This document shows positions 8,077 to 17,400 of a DNA stretch of 64,000 bases, one piece after another. This stretch comes from Stenotrophomonas indicatrix (GTDB taxonomy: Bacteria > Pseudomonadota > Gammaproteobacteria > Xanthomonadales > Xanthomonadaceae). The notes beneath the pieces are model-generated. The model worked only from the letters and a program-made list of their open reading frames with translations, searched no databases and was not told the DNA's origin. Both the position numbers and the translations under genes were made by a program. The stretch is taken from contig CP168152.1 in assembly GCA_041545745.1 (NCBI GenBank), positions 4,516,001 to 4,580,000 on the forward strand, read 5' to 3'. How positions within the stretch are numbered: position 1 is the stretch's first letter; every line of letters begins with the position of its first letter.

Positions 8077-8586
8077 TCAGCGCAGGTGCGGCACCACCTG
8101 GGCCAGCAGCTGCGCATCCTTCAGTGCGCCATGCAGGCCGCGCGTACCGGGAATACCCAGGCGCTGCAGCACATCGTCGAGCTTGTTGGGCATGCCCGGC
8201 CAACGGTTGCGGGCCAGCTTCAGGCTGCAGGTCACGCGGCAGTGCTGGGCCAGCCCGTCGGCGATGCCGGCCAGGCGCAGCTCGTTGTCGAGGAAGCCGA
8301 CATCGAAGGTAGCGTTGTGCGCGACCATTTCGCTGCCACGCAGGAACTCCAGCAGCTCGGCGGCCTTGCTCGCAAACAGCGGCTTGCCCACCAGCATCGC
8401 ATCGCTGATGCCGTGCACGCGCTGCGCGCCCCAGTCCACTTTGCGCTGCGGCTGCAGATAGGTGTGGAACTGGCGGCCGCTGAGCTGCCCATCGATCAGT
8501 TCCACCGCCCCGATTTCAATCACCCGGTGGCCCAGACGATGCGAGATGCCGGTGGTTTCGGTATCCAACGCAACGACGCGGCTCAT
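8077..8586 (-). CDS. DnaQ-like 3'-5' exonuclease
   Basis: A 169-residue DEDDh exonuclease related to the proofreading subunit epsilon of DNA polymerase III. Exo I (ALDTETTG) is at residues 6-13, Exo II is HNATFDVGF, and Exo III-epsilon is HGALKDAQ. The protein stops 10 residues after Exo III, so it lacks the C-terminal tail by which canonical DnaQ (about 240 residues) binds the polymerase alpha subunit. It is either a minimal epsilon or, more likely, a second, unattached exonuclease. I chose the ATG at 8586 because homology starts there; the open frame upstream carries no recognisable sequence. Confidence 0.85.
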   Translation of the reverse strand: MSRVVALDTETTGISHRLGHRVIEIGAVELIDGQLSGRQFHTYLQPQRKVDWGAQRVHGISDAMLVGKPLFASKAAELLEFLRGSEMVAHNATFDVGFLDNELRLAGIADGLAQHCRVTCSLKLARNRWPGMPNKLDDVLQRLGIPGTRGLHGALKDAQLLAQVVPHLR

Positions 8587-8789
8587 GCCACACACTCGTA
8601 TGCAGCAACGGGCATGCAGGAGACAAGGGACGGTAGTGAAGGTAGTGCGGTCATGCGGTGCTGGATCCTGGTGCGCGCGCCCGTGCAGCGTGGGCAGGTG
8701 ATGCGGGATTGTCCCATGCGGCGCGCCGGCGGGTAGGCGGGACGAACGCTGCGATACCGGCATACTGCCGTTTCACTGCGGAGGCTCCA

Positions 8790-10022
8790 ATGCGACTGCT
8801 GGCCCTCACCTACGGCACCGAAGGCGATACGCGCCCGCTGGTCATGCTCTGCCACGGGCTGATCGCGGCCGGCCACGAGCTCATGCTGCTGGCCGACGGC
8901 GGCACCTTGGGCAGCGCGAAAACACTGGGCGTCCCGCACGCTGCGCTTGAAGGCGACATCCACGATGACGTGGTGGCGTTGGTCTCGCGCGGCAACGGCG
9001 TGGCCGCCGCCAGCACCGGGCTGGCACGGATGGCGCTACAGCACGTCGCCGGCTGGATGCGCCAGGCCGATGCTGCGGCCGACGGCTGCGATGTGATCCT
9101 GACCGGCGGCCTGGCGGCGTTCGTCGGCATGAGCGTGGGCGAACGTCGTGGTCTTCCGGTAATCGGCGCCGGCATGATTCCGCTGACGCCGACGCGCGCG
9201 TTCCGCTCGCCCTTCCTGCCACCCGGACGCTCGCCGGGCTGGTTGAACCGGGCCAGTTATGGCCTGGTCAACGGCCTGATCTGGCGACAGTTCCGCGGCC
9301 CGATCAACGCGGCCCGCCAGCACGCCGGGCAGCCGCCACGACGCTCGCTCTGGACCGGCCTGCCGATGCTGTACGGCATCTCGCCGCAGCTGTTGCCACC
9401 GCCTTCGGACTGGCCGGCCGACCACCTCGTGTGCGGCCAGTGGTCGGCACCCGCAGCGCCGTGGCAGCCGTCAGCCGAACTACAGGCCTTCCTCGATGCA
9501 GGGCCACCGCCGGTCTACCTGGGCTTTGGCAGCATGACCGGCTTCAACCGCGAACGCGTGTTGCCGGCGCTGTTGGCAACGCTGGCACCGCGCCGCGTGC
9601 TGCTGTTCCCCGGTTGGGTCGGCGTGCCCGACATGGCGCTGCCCGACACGGTGCTGGTCATCGGGCCCACCCCGCATGAAGCGTTGTTGCCGCGCTGCAC
9701 GCTGGCGATCCATCATGGTGGCAGCGGCACCACGCATTCGGCCTGCCGCGCCGGCATACCGTCGATGGTGATGCCGTTCGCCGCCGACCAGTTCTTCTGG
9801 GCCGATCGCCTGCAGCGCCTGGGCGTAGCGCCTGCGCCGCTGTCACCCAAACGGTTGCAGCCGCAGGCATTGGCCGATGCACTGGCGTTCGCCGAGCATG
9901 CCGATACACGCGCACGGGCGGCCGCGCTGGGCGCTGCAATGGCGAACGAGGACGGAGTGGCATGCGGCGTGGCGGCGATCGAGCGGTGGCTCAGCCCAAC
10001 GTCTCCACCACCCAATCAATAA
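8790..10022 (+). CDS. UGT-type glycosyltransferase
   Basis: A 410-residue GT-B glycosyltransferase of the UDP-glucosyl/rhamnosyltransferase superfamily (GT1/GT28-like). The N-terminal domain starts MRLLALTYGTEGDTRPL, a loop resembling sterol glucosyltransferase and RhlB-like enzymes. The C-terminal donor-binding signature is HHGGSGTTHSACRAGIPSMV, followed by PFAADQFFWA. A clear GGAGG ribosome-binding site fixes the ATG at 8790. The acceptor is unknown; a lipid or small hydrophobic molecule would fit the family. Its last 32 bp overlap the 3' end of the convergent LysR gene. Confidence 0.88.
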   Translation: MRLLALTYGTEGDTRPLVMLCHGLIAAGHELMLLADGGTLGSAKTLGVPHAALEGDIHDDVVALVSRGNGVAAASTGLARMALQHVAGWMRQADAAADGCDVILTGGLAAFVGMSVGERRGLPVIGAGMIPLTPTRAFRSPFLPPGRSPGWLNRASYGLVNGLIWRQFRGPINAARQHAGQPPRRSLWTGLPMLYGISPQLLPPPSDWPADHLVCGQWSAPAAPWQPSAELQAFLDAGPPPVYLGFGSMTGFNRERVLPALLATLAPRRVLLFPGWVGVPDMALPDTVLVIGPTPHEALLPRCTLAIHHGGSGTTHSACRAGIPSMVMPFAADQFFWADRLQRLGVAPAPLSPKRLQPQALADALAFAEHADTRARAAALGAAMANEDGVACGVAAIERWLSPTSPPPNQ

Positions 10023-10884
10023 ACACCCGCAGCCGCTGGCTCATGTGCCGGTTCGGCGGGAACATCACGTGCATCGGCATCGGCGGCAATTGCCAATCCT
10101 GCAGTACGGGCAGCAACTCGCCGCGCGCTACATGCGGTTCGGCCATGTAACTGGGCAACGCGACCACGCCGAGGCCGGCCAGACCCGCCGCCAGATAGGC
10201 ATTGCCATCATCGAAGCCGATTGAATAGCGCCCCTGCACCTCGATGCGCTCGGCGCCGCGCTTCGCGCTGAACGCGCGGGCACGGCCACTGCGCGGGCTG
10301 AGGAAACCGACCGTGTGGTGGTCCGGCCCTTGCAGCGCGCGCGGGTGTTCCGGCACACCGAACTGCTGCACATAGCCTGGGCTGGCATGGAAGCCGATCG
10401 GCAGGCTCGCCAACGGCCGCGCCACCAGCGCCGGGTCGGCCGGGGTGCCGCCGCGGATCACGCAGTCGACGTTGTCGGCGATGACATCGACCTCGCGGTC
10501 GCTGACCCCCACCTCCAGTTGGATCTCCGGATAGCGAGCCTGGAAGCCGGGCAGCACCGGCACCAGCAGCAGCCGCGCGAAGGGGCCGGGCACGTCGATG
10601 CGCAGGCGACCGTGTGGTTGTGCGGCGGCATCGCCCAGACCACCCTCCACCTCTTCCAGCTCGGCCAGCAGGCGCACGATGCGCGGGTAATACGCCGCGC
10701 CATCGGCGGTGACACTGACCCGGCGCGTGGTGCGGTTGAGCAGCCGCAGCCGCAGATGTGCCTCCAGCTGCTGCACCAGCTGGGTGACCGTGGTGCGGCT
10801 GATCTGCAGCGTGTGCGCGGCGCGGGTGAAGCTGCCGGTTTCCACCACGCGGGCAAACGCCCGCATCGCCTCGAAACGGTCCAT
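9991..10884 (-). CDS. LysR-family transcriptional regulator
   Basis: A 297-residue LysR-type regulator. Residues 1-60 form the winged helix-turn-helix (MRAFARVVETGSFTRAA...SRTTVTQLVQQLE), and the remainder is the periplasmic-binding-protein-like effector domain. The ATG at 10884 is where homology begins; the open frame extends 39 codons upstream through the intergenic region. It is divergent from the RidA gene, with a 21-bp palindrome immediately upstream of its start, so it probably controls itself and the neighbour. The effector is unknown. Its 3' end overlaps the glycosyltransferase gene tail to tail. Confidence 0.92.
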   Translation of the reverse strand: MDRFEAMRAFARVVETGSFTRAAHTLQISRTTVTQLVQQLEAHLRLRLLNRTTRRVSVTADGAAYYPRIVRLLAELEEVEGGLGDAAAQPHGRLRIDVPGPFARLLLVPVLPGFQARYPEIQLEVGVSDREVDVIADNVDCVIRGGTPADPALVARPLASLPIGFHASPGYVQQFGVPEHPRALQGPDHHTVGFLSPRSGRARAFSAKRGAERIEVQGRYSIGFDDGNAYLAAGLAGLGVVALPSYMAEPHVARGELLPVLQDWQLPPMPMHVMFPPNRHMSQRLRVFIDWVVETLG

Positions 10885-10894
10885 GGTGGGCCAT

Positions 10895-10915
10895 GATTGT
10901 TTGGAATTAACAATC
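10895..10915. promoter_or_regulatory. Candidate LysR operator
   Basis: Perfect inverted repeat with 7-bp arms GATTGTT and AACAATC around a 7-base spacer, 10 bp upstream of the lysR start and about 80 bp from the divergent ridA start. AT-rich dyads of this size between a LysR gene and its divergent target are the usual recognition site. A second dyad (GGGAGGA/TCCTCCC) lies at 10958-10976 next to ridA. Confidence 0.55.
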
Positions 10916-10992
10916 AATCTAGGCCGATCATCGCGGTTTATCCAGACAGCGGCTGCGGGGAGGATGGACTCCTCCCATCTGGAATCCGTCTT

Positions 10993-11391
10993 ATGTCCCA
11001 CCGTGATGTCGTCTTTCCCGCCGGCAGGCAGGCGCTGTACGAGCGCAACCGTTACTCACCCGCGATCCGGTCCAATGGCTTCCTGTTCGTCTCCGGCCAG
11101 GTCGGCAGCCGCGAGGATGGCTCGCCCGAACCGGACTTCGAAGCGCAGGTGCGCCTTGCCTTCGAGAATCTCAATGCGGTGCTGGCCGCTGCCGGCTGCA
11201 CCTTCGATGACGTGATCGACGTGACCGTGTTCATGGTCGACCCGGAAACCAACTTCGAAAAGGCCTGGGCGATCGTGCCCGAGTACTGGGGCGAGGCACC
11301 GCACCCGACCCTGACCGGCATCGGCGTGACCTGGCTGTATGGCTTCCAGTTCGAGATCAAGGTGATCGCGAAGCTGCGCGCCGACCGGTAG
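10993..11391 (+). CDS. RidA/YjgF-family protein
   Basis: A 132-residue cytosolic protein of the RidA/YER057c/UK114 family. Members hydrolyse reactive enamine/imine intermediates or have drifted to other roles. Family features seen are the SNGFLFVSGQVG segment, the FENLNAVLAAAGCTFDDVIDVTVFM block and a C-terminal EIKVIAKL. The catalytic Arg normally in the RxA(V/C)EVA stretch is not evident, so this may be a non-deaminase subfamily. The ATG at 10993 is preferred over a start 32 codons upstream, which would overlap the operator region. The TAG stop is part of the GTAG head of a SMAG element. Confidence 0.85.
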   Translation: MSHRDVVFPAGRQALYERNRYSPAIRSNGFLFVSGQVGSREDGSPEPDFEAQVRLAFENLNAVLAAAGCTFDDVIDVTVFMVDPETNFEKAWAIVPEYWGEAPHPTLTGIGVTWLYGFQFEIKVIAKLRADR

Positions 11392-11411
11392 TGCCGGCCG
11401 CTGGCCGGCAA
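11388..11411 (+). repeat. SMAG element overlapping the ridA stop codon
   Basis: GTAGTGCCGGCC CTGG-type palindrome (GCCGGCC/GGCCGGC stem). Its GTAG head supplies the TAG stop codon of the ridA gene, which ends exactly at 11391. Confidence 0.8.
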
Positions 11412-11417
11412 CGTGTT

Positions 11418-11456
11418 GGGGTCAGAGCCCTTTCCGGAGGAAAGGGATCCGACCCC
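11418..11456. repeat. GGGGTC-type hairpin (family B)
   Basis: GGGGTCAGAGCCCTTTCC and GGAAAGGGATCCGACCCC arms around a short loop. Two internal mismatches are shared with the copies at 2105 and 17628. It directly follows a SMAG element. Confidence 0.75.
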
Positions 11457-11549
11457 ACGCCCGACGCGCCTGAACGGAACACGCCGACAAATTCCCGAGG
11501 TGGCCATTGATATTGTATCCACCGAAAACCGCTTGCTAGCCTCCCCTCC

Positions 11550-11894
11550 ATGCGCCGGATCGCCCACCACCTTCGTTCGTACCTGCTGATGCTGCTGATG
11601 GCGGCGTTCGTGGTCGTGCCGGTGGCCGATGTACTGGCGTGTGCGGTGGAACCGCACGACAGCACGGCGGTGCACGTGGAATCCGCCGTCGAAGATGCCG
11701 AGGGTGACAGTGACAATGACGGCAAACACACCGCTGCCTGCAGTCATAACCACTGCCACCACTCCAACCTGAGCTTGCCGGCGAGCACCTTCGCCGCCTT
11801 TGGCACGCCGCTACCGGCGCGCTGGATGCATGCAGGCGACGCGGCGACCTATGCGGTCGCCCAGGACGAACTGGCACGTCCTCCCCGGGCGTGA
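11550..11894 (+). CDS. czcI: CzcI-like periplasmic metal-resistance protein
   Basis: A 114-residue small exported protein. Residues 10-30 form a hydrophobic signal or anchor (LLMLLMAAFVVVPVADVLAC). An acidic middle is followed by a Cys/His cluster CSHNHCHHSN around residues 65-74 that could bind divalent metal. Position directly ahead of the czcC-B-A genes, size and His-rich character match CzcI, a periplasmic accessory or regulatory protein of cobalt-zinc-cadmium efflux operons. No convincing ribosome-binding site is seen, so the start could be shifted. The assignment rests largely on context. Confidence 0.7.
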   Translation: MRRIAHHLRSYLLMLLMAAFVVVPVADVLACAVEPHDSTAVHVESAVEDAEGDSDNDGKHTAACSHNHCHHSNLSLPASTFAAFGTPLPARWMHAGDAATYAVAQDELARPPRA

Positions 11895-11950
11895 GTTGAG
11901 CGCGTCCCGCAATCGCGGGCTCCCGATTCACTCACAACCGGAATCCCCCT

Positions 11951-13204
11951 ATGTCGATCCTGACACGTCGGTCGCCGCGCGCGGCCGGGCTGGTCGTCGC
12001 CGTGTTGCTGGGCTTGATCCCCGCCGCACAGGTCGCTGCACAAGCCGCTCCTTCGTATGACACCCTGCTTGAACGTCTCGACCAGCTGCCCGGCACCCGC
12101 ATCGGCGCGGCATTGGCCGAGGCGGCCGACGCCCGCGCCGACCAGGCCCGGGCGCTGCCCAATCCCTCCCTTTCCTGGTCCGCCGAAAACGCCTGGGGCA
12201 CCGGCTCCTACGGCGGCATGGGCAGGGCCGACACCGTGCTTACCCTGTCCCAGCCGTTGGAGGTCTGGGGCCAGCGTGGCGCGCGCGTCCGCGCCGCCCG
12301 CGCCGAGGCACAGGCCGCTGCCCTGCGCGGTTCGCAGAGTCGCAGCGATGTCGCCAGCAAGCTGGCGGCGATCTACGCACAGGCGGAAAGCGCCCTGCGT
12401 CGTTACACCCTGGCCGACGAAGCGCTGACCCTCACCCGCGACGATGCGGCGGCGGTCACCGCCATGGTCAAGCATGGCCGCGAGCCGCAGCTGCGTGCGG
12501 TGCAGGCGCAAAGCGAAGTGGCCAATGCCAGCGCCGCGCTGGATGAGGCGCAGGCCTTCCGCGATGCCGCACTGGCCCGCCTGGCCGGTGCGGCCTTGCT
12601 GGATGCACCGGTGCAGACCATCGACAACAGCCTGCTTGATCGCGCACCGCCGGCACCGCGTGGCGCCATCGATGTCGCACTGGCCGTGCGTGTCGCCGAA
12701 GCCGAGGTCGATGCGGCCGGTCGCCTGGTCGATGTGGAGCGCAAACGTGCCCTGCCCGACCTCAGCGTCACGGCCGCGCAGACGCGTTTCCGCGAGGACC
12801 GCGAGCAGGCGTACACGCTCGGCGTCAGCCTCTCGATCCCGTTGTTCGACCGCAATCGTGGTGGCATCCGCGCCGCCAGTGCCGAACAGCGCGCGGCCGA
12901 GGCGCGGCTGGACCAGCAGCGCCGTGACAGCGAAGCGGAACGGTTGTCGGCGGTGGCGGGCCTGAAGGCCGCCGGCAGCCGCACCCGCGCGGCCGACGAA
13001 AGCGTGGTCGCCGCCGAGGAAGCCTATCGCCTGGCCCGCATCGGCTTCGACGCCGGACGCATCTCGCAGCTGGAACTGCGCAGTACCCGCAGTGCCCTCA
13101 TCGCCGCCCGCGGCACCGCTGTGGACGCGCGTTTGTCGCGCGTCGGCGCGGAAATCGATCTCGCCCGCCTCGAAGGGCGCGCACCTTTTGTGGAGGCCCG
13201 ATGA
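11951..13204 (+). CDS. czcC: Outer-membrane channel of heavy-metal RND efflux system (CzcC-like)
   Basis: A 417-residue TolC/OEP-family protein forming the outer-membrane exit duct of a tripartite cation exporter. It has a cleavable signal peptide (hydrophobic core about residues 13-28, then AQAAP). Two related coiled-coil OEP repeats follow, rich in Ala/Arg/Glu, with the typical LPNPSLSW and VTAAQTRFREDREQAYTLGVSLSIPLFDRNRG segments opening the beta regions. The stop overlaps the next start (ATGA), indicating translational coupling with czcB. Confidence 0.92.
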   Translation: MSILTRRSPRAAGLVVAVLLGLIPAAQVAAQAAPSYDTLLERLDQLPGTRIGAALAEAADARADQARALPNPSLSWSAENAWGTGSYGGMGRADTVLTLSQPLEVWGQRGARVRAARAEAQAAALRGSQSRSDVASKLAAIYAQAESALRRYTLADEALTLTRDDAAAVTAMVKHGREPQLRAVQAQSEVANASAALDEAQAFRDAALARLAGAALLDAPVQTIDNSLLDRAPPAPRGAIDVALAVRVAEAEVDAAGRLVDVERKRALPDLSVTAAQTRFREDREQAYTLGVSLSIPLFDRNRGGIRAASAEQRAAEARLDQQRRDSEAERLSAVAGLKAAGSRTRAADESVVAAEEAYRLARIGFDAGRISQLELRSTRSALIAARGTAVDARLSRVGAEIDLARLEGRAPFVEAR

Positions 13205-14400
13205 ACCTGTCCCGCTCTTTCCCCCTGGTTGGTGGCCTGCTGCTGACCGTAGTGCTGGCCGGCTGCTCCGGCAACGCACAGACCCCGGACGCCTCGGATG
13301 CCGCCAGCAAGACAGCGGCCGACGACGGCCATGGTCATGCCGCTGACAGCACCGCAGCCAAGGCCGAAACAAGCAAGGTGCCCGACGCCGATGAAGGCGT
13401 GGTGCAGCTGACGCCAGAGCAGATCAAGGCATCCGGCATCGACGTGGTTGCCGTCGGCCGCGGCGGCGGTGGTTCGACGCGGCTGTCCGGCCGGGTGGAA
13501 CCGTCGATCGGTGCACGTGCCTCGGTCGCTTCCACCGTGACCGGTCGCGTGGAGCGCGTGCTGGTCGCACCGGGCACGGCGGTGAAGCAGAACCAGGCGC
13601 TGGCGATCGTGGTCAGTGGCGAGGCGGCGGTGTTCCGCGCCAATGCGGTTGCCGCCGCAGCGGAAGCCGAGGCGGCACGCCTGGCCCACGGCCGTGACAA
13701 GGCGCTGGTCGAACAGGGCGTGGTCGCCCGCCAGGAACTGGAAACCTCACGGGCGCGCTCGCTGGCGGCACAGGCACAGGCCGCGGCCGCACAGGCACAG
13801 GCGGCCGCCAACGGTTCACCCGACAGCAGCGGCCGCGTGCGCATCACCAGCCCGGTGGCCGGCATCGTTGGCAACGTGCAGGTCACGCCCGGCGGCGTGG
13901 TGGCGGCCGGCAGCCCAGTGGCCGACGTCGCCGATCCGTCGATGAACGAGCTGGTGTTCACCGCGCCACCGGCGCTGGCCGCGCAGGTCAGCCCGGGCAT
14001 GACGCTGGAAGTGACCGTGCCGGGCGGCAGCTTCAGTGCCACCGTCACCGGTTCGGCCGCCGATGTGCGCCAGCAGGGTGGCGTGGCGGTGATCCGTGCC
14101 ACGCCGGTCAATGCGGCATTGCCGCCCGCCGGTTCGCCGGTGTCCGCGGTGGTGGTCACCGACGGCAAGGACGGCGCGTTGAGCGTGCCGGCCGATGCCG
14201 TGCAGAACGTGGATGGCAGCAGCGCGGTGTTCGTCGCCGTCGAGGGCGGCTTCAAGGTGCAACCGGTGCTGGCCGGCCGACGCGCCGGCGACCGCATCGA
14301 GATCCTCGGTGGCCTGAGCGGCAACGAACGCATCGTCGGCGCCAACGCTTTCCTGCTCAAGGCCGAACTGGCCAAGGGCGAAGCCGAGCACGGGCACTGA
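13201..14400 (+). CDS. czcB: Periplasmic adaptor of heavy-metal RND efflux system (CzcB-like)
   Basis: A 399-residue membrane-fusion protein linking the CzcA pump to the outer-membrane channel. The N-terminus is a lipoprotein signal with lipobox LAGC near residue 22, then a linker with His residues (DDGHGHAAD) that may bind metal. The barrel/lipoyl/alpha-hairpin organisation is visible: the SVASTVTGRVERVLVAPGTAV half-lipoyl, a long Ala/Gln-rich helix hairpin, and SPVAGIVGNVQVTPGGVV. It is coupled to czcC by a 4-bp overlap and precedes czcA by 9 bp. Confidence 0.93.
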   Translation: MNLSRSFPLVGGLLLTVVLAGCSGNAQTPDASDAASKTAADDGHGHAADSTAAKAETSKVPDADEGVVQLTPEQIKASGIDVVAVGRGGGGSTRLSGRVEPSIGARASVASTVTGRVERVLVAPGTAVKQNQALAIVVSGEAAVFRANAVAAAAEAEAARLAHGRDKALVEQGVVARQELETSRARSLAAQAQAAAAQAQAAANGSPDSSGRVRITSPVAGIVGNVQVTPGGVVAAGSPVADVADPSMNELVFTAPPALAAQVSPGMTLEVTVPGGSFSATVTGSAADVRQQGGVAVIRATPVNAALPPAGSPVSAVVVTDGKDGALSVPADAVQNVDGSSAVFVAVEGGFKVQPVLAGRRAGDRIEILGGLSGNERIVGANAFLLKAELAKGEAEHGH

Positions 14401-14409
14401 GGACCTTCC

Positions 14410-17400
14410 ATGTTCAAGCTCATCATTGAAACTGCGGTACGCCACCGCTGGCTGGTCGTGGCCTTGGCTGCACTCGTTGCCGCCGTGGGCCTGTTCCAGC
14501 TCGGCAAGCTGCCGATCGATGCGGTACCGGACATCACCAACCGCCAGGTGCAGATCAACACCGTGGCACCGGCACTGACGCCCGAGCAGATCGAGCGGCA
14601 GGTGACCTACCCGCTGGAAACCGCGCTGGCCGGCATCCCCGGCCTGACCACCACCCGTTCGCTGTCGCGCAATGGCTTCTCGCAGGTCACCGCGATCTTC
14701 ACCGATGCCACCGACATCTACTTCGCCCGCCAGCAGGTGGCCGAACGCATGCGCGAGGCCGCCGAAGCGCTGCCCGAGGGTGCCTCGCCCATGCTGTCGC
14801 CGGTCACCACCGGCCTCGGCGAGGTGTTGATGTGGACGGTGGACTTCACCGCGTTCGACCCTGCGAAGCTGGCCACGCCGGGCGAAGCAGGCTGGCAGGC
14901 CGGCGAGGTCTACCGCACGCCGGAGGGCAACCTGCTGCGCACGCCGGAAGAACGTGCCACCTACCTGCGCACCGTGCAGGACTGGATCATCGCGCCGCAG
15001 ATGCGCTCCAGCCCCGGACTGGCGGGCGTGGACACCGTCGGTGGCTACGTGAAGGAATACGGCGTGCATCCGGACAGCGCGCGGTTGGCCGCGCATGGCC
15101 TGGGCCTGGCCGATCTGGTGACGGCCCTGCAGCGCTCCAACGTGCAGGCCGGTGCCGGCTTCGTGCAGCGTGCCGGCGAAGGCTTGGTGGTGCGTGCCGA
15201 TGGCTTGGCACTGACCACCGACGATCTGGCACAAGCGCCGGTGGCCACCCGCAACGGCGTGGTGGTACGGGTGTCCGATGTGGCCGAGGTCGAACTGAGC
15301 CGCGCACCGCGCTTGGGTGCGGCCAGCCGCAACGGCCATGAAGCCGTGCTCGGTACCGCGCTGATGATCGCCGGCGGCAACAGCCGCACCGTGGCCCAGG
15401 CCGCCGCCGCGCGCCTGGAACAGGTGAACAAGTCGCTGCCGGCGGACATCGTGGCAGCGCCGGTGCTGGACCGCAGCGTGCTGGTCAATTCCACCATCAA
15501 GACCGTGGCCAAGAACCTCACCGAGGGCGCGCTGCTGGTGGTGGTGGTGCTGTTCCTGCTGCTCGGCAACCTGCGTGCAGCGACGATCACCGCACTGGTG
15601 ATCCCGCTGTCGTTCCTGTTCGCAGTGATCGGCATGAACCGCTTCGGCATCAGCGGCAACCTGATGAGCCTGGGTGCGCTGGACTTCGGCATCCTGGTGG
15701 ACGGTGCAGTGATCGTGATCGAGTCGACGCTGCTGATGCTGGGCAAGCGTCGTGCCGAACTGGGCCGTGCATTGACCGCGATGGAACGCCTGCGCGTAGC
15801 GGCCGATTCGGCGCTCAAGATGGCGCGACCGGCAGCGTTCGGCCAGCTGATCATCCTGCTGGTGTTCGCGCCGATCCTCACCCTGGAGGGCGTGGAGGGC
15901 AAGACGTTCCACCCGATGGCGGCGACCTTCATGCTGGCCCTGGTGGGTGCTTTCATCTTCTCCTTCACCTTCGTGCCGGCGATGGCCGCGCTGCTGGTGC
16001 GCGAGCCGAAGCTGAAGGAAGGCGAGGCACACAGCGATGATGGCGAGCACGAAACGAAGCTGATCCGCGTACTGCGTGGGCGCATCGAGCCGATCATCCG
16101 CCAGGCCGTCGCGCGTCCGCGGTCGGTGGTGGCCGGTGCAGGCCTGATGCTGCTGGTGGGTATTGGTTCGTTCGGCCTGCTCGGCCGCGAGTTCATGCCG
16201 ACCCTGGATGAAGGCAACGTGGCGATGCAGGCACTGCGCGTGCCATCCACTTCACTGGAGCAGTCGCTGGCGATGCAGCTGGCACTGGAGAAGGCGATTG
16301 CCCAGCAACCGGAAGTGGAAACGGTGTTCTCGCGTACCGGTACCGCTGAAGCGGCGATCGACCCGATGCCGACCAACATTTCCGACAGCGTGATCGTGCT
16401 CAAGCCACGTGCGGACTGGCCCGATCCGAAGCTGGGCAAGGAAGCACTGGTCGCCCGCTTCGAGAAACTGGCCGGCCAGCAGCTGGGCAACAGCTTCGAG
16501 TTCAGCCAGCCGATCGAGCTGCGCTTCAACGAGCTGATTTCCGGCGTGCGGACCGATCTGGCGGTGATGATCTTTGGTGATGACTTCAGCCAGCTGCAGA
16601 AGGTGGCCGACCAGGTAGCGCTGAAACTGCGTGCGGTGGAAGGCGCGGCCGATGTGCGGGTGGAGCAGATTTCCGGCCTGCCCACGCTCAACGTCAAGAT
16701 CGATCATGTGGCAGCGGCGCAGTACGGGCTGACCGCCGCGGATGTCAGCGACGCGCTGTCCACCGGCATCGGCGGCACGGCGGCCGGCAAGATCTTCGAG
16801 GGCGACCGCCGTTTTGACGTGGTGGTGCGGCTGGATGACAGCGCACGCAACGACCCGGATCAGCTGGCCTCGCTGCCGATCGCCACGCCGACCGGTGTGG
16901 TGATCCCGCTGTCCTCGGTCGCGCGTATCAGCGTCAGCGAAGGGCCGAACCAGATCAGCCGCAACAACGGCAGCCGCCGCGTGGTGGTGCAGGCCAACGT
17001 GCGTGGCCGCGACCTGGGCGGCTTCGTTGGCGAAGCGCAGACCGCCGTGGCCGAGGTGGCGCTGCCGCCGGGTGCGTACCTGACCTGGGGTGGCCAGTTC
17101 GAGAACCTGCAGCGTGCGGAAAAGCGCCTGGCCACGGTGGTGCCGGTGGTGTTCCTGCTGATCGGCAGCCTGCTGTTCATGGCCCTGCGCAGCGGCAAGG
17201 AAGCGGTACTGGTGTTCAGCTGCGTACCGCTGGCGCTGGTCGGCGGCATCCTCGCCCTGCTGCTGCGCGGCATGCCGTTCTCGGTGTCGGCAGCGGTGGG
17301 CTTCATCGCGGTATCCGGCGTCGCCACGCTCAATGGCCTGGTGCTGATGCAGGCCATCCGCGAGCGCCTGGACGCCGGTGACCTGCCGATGATGGCCGCG

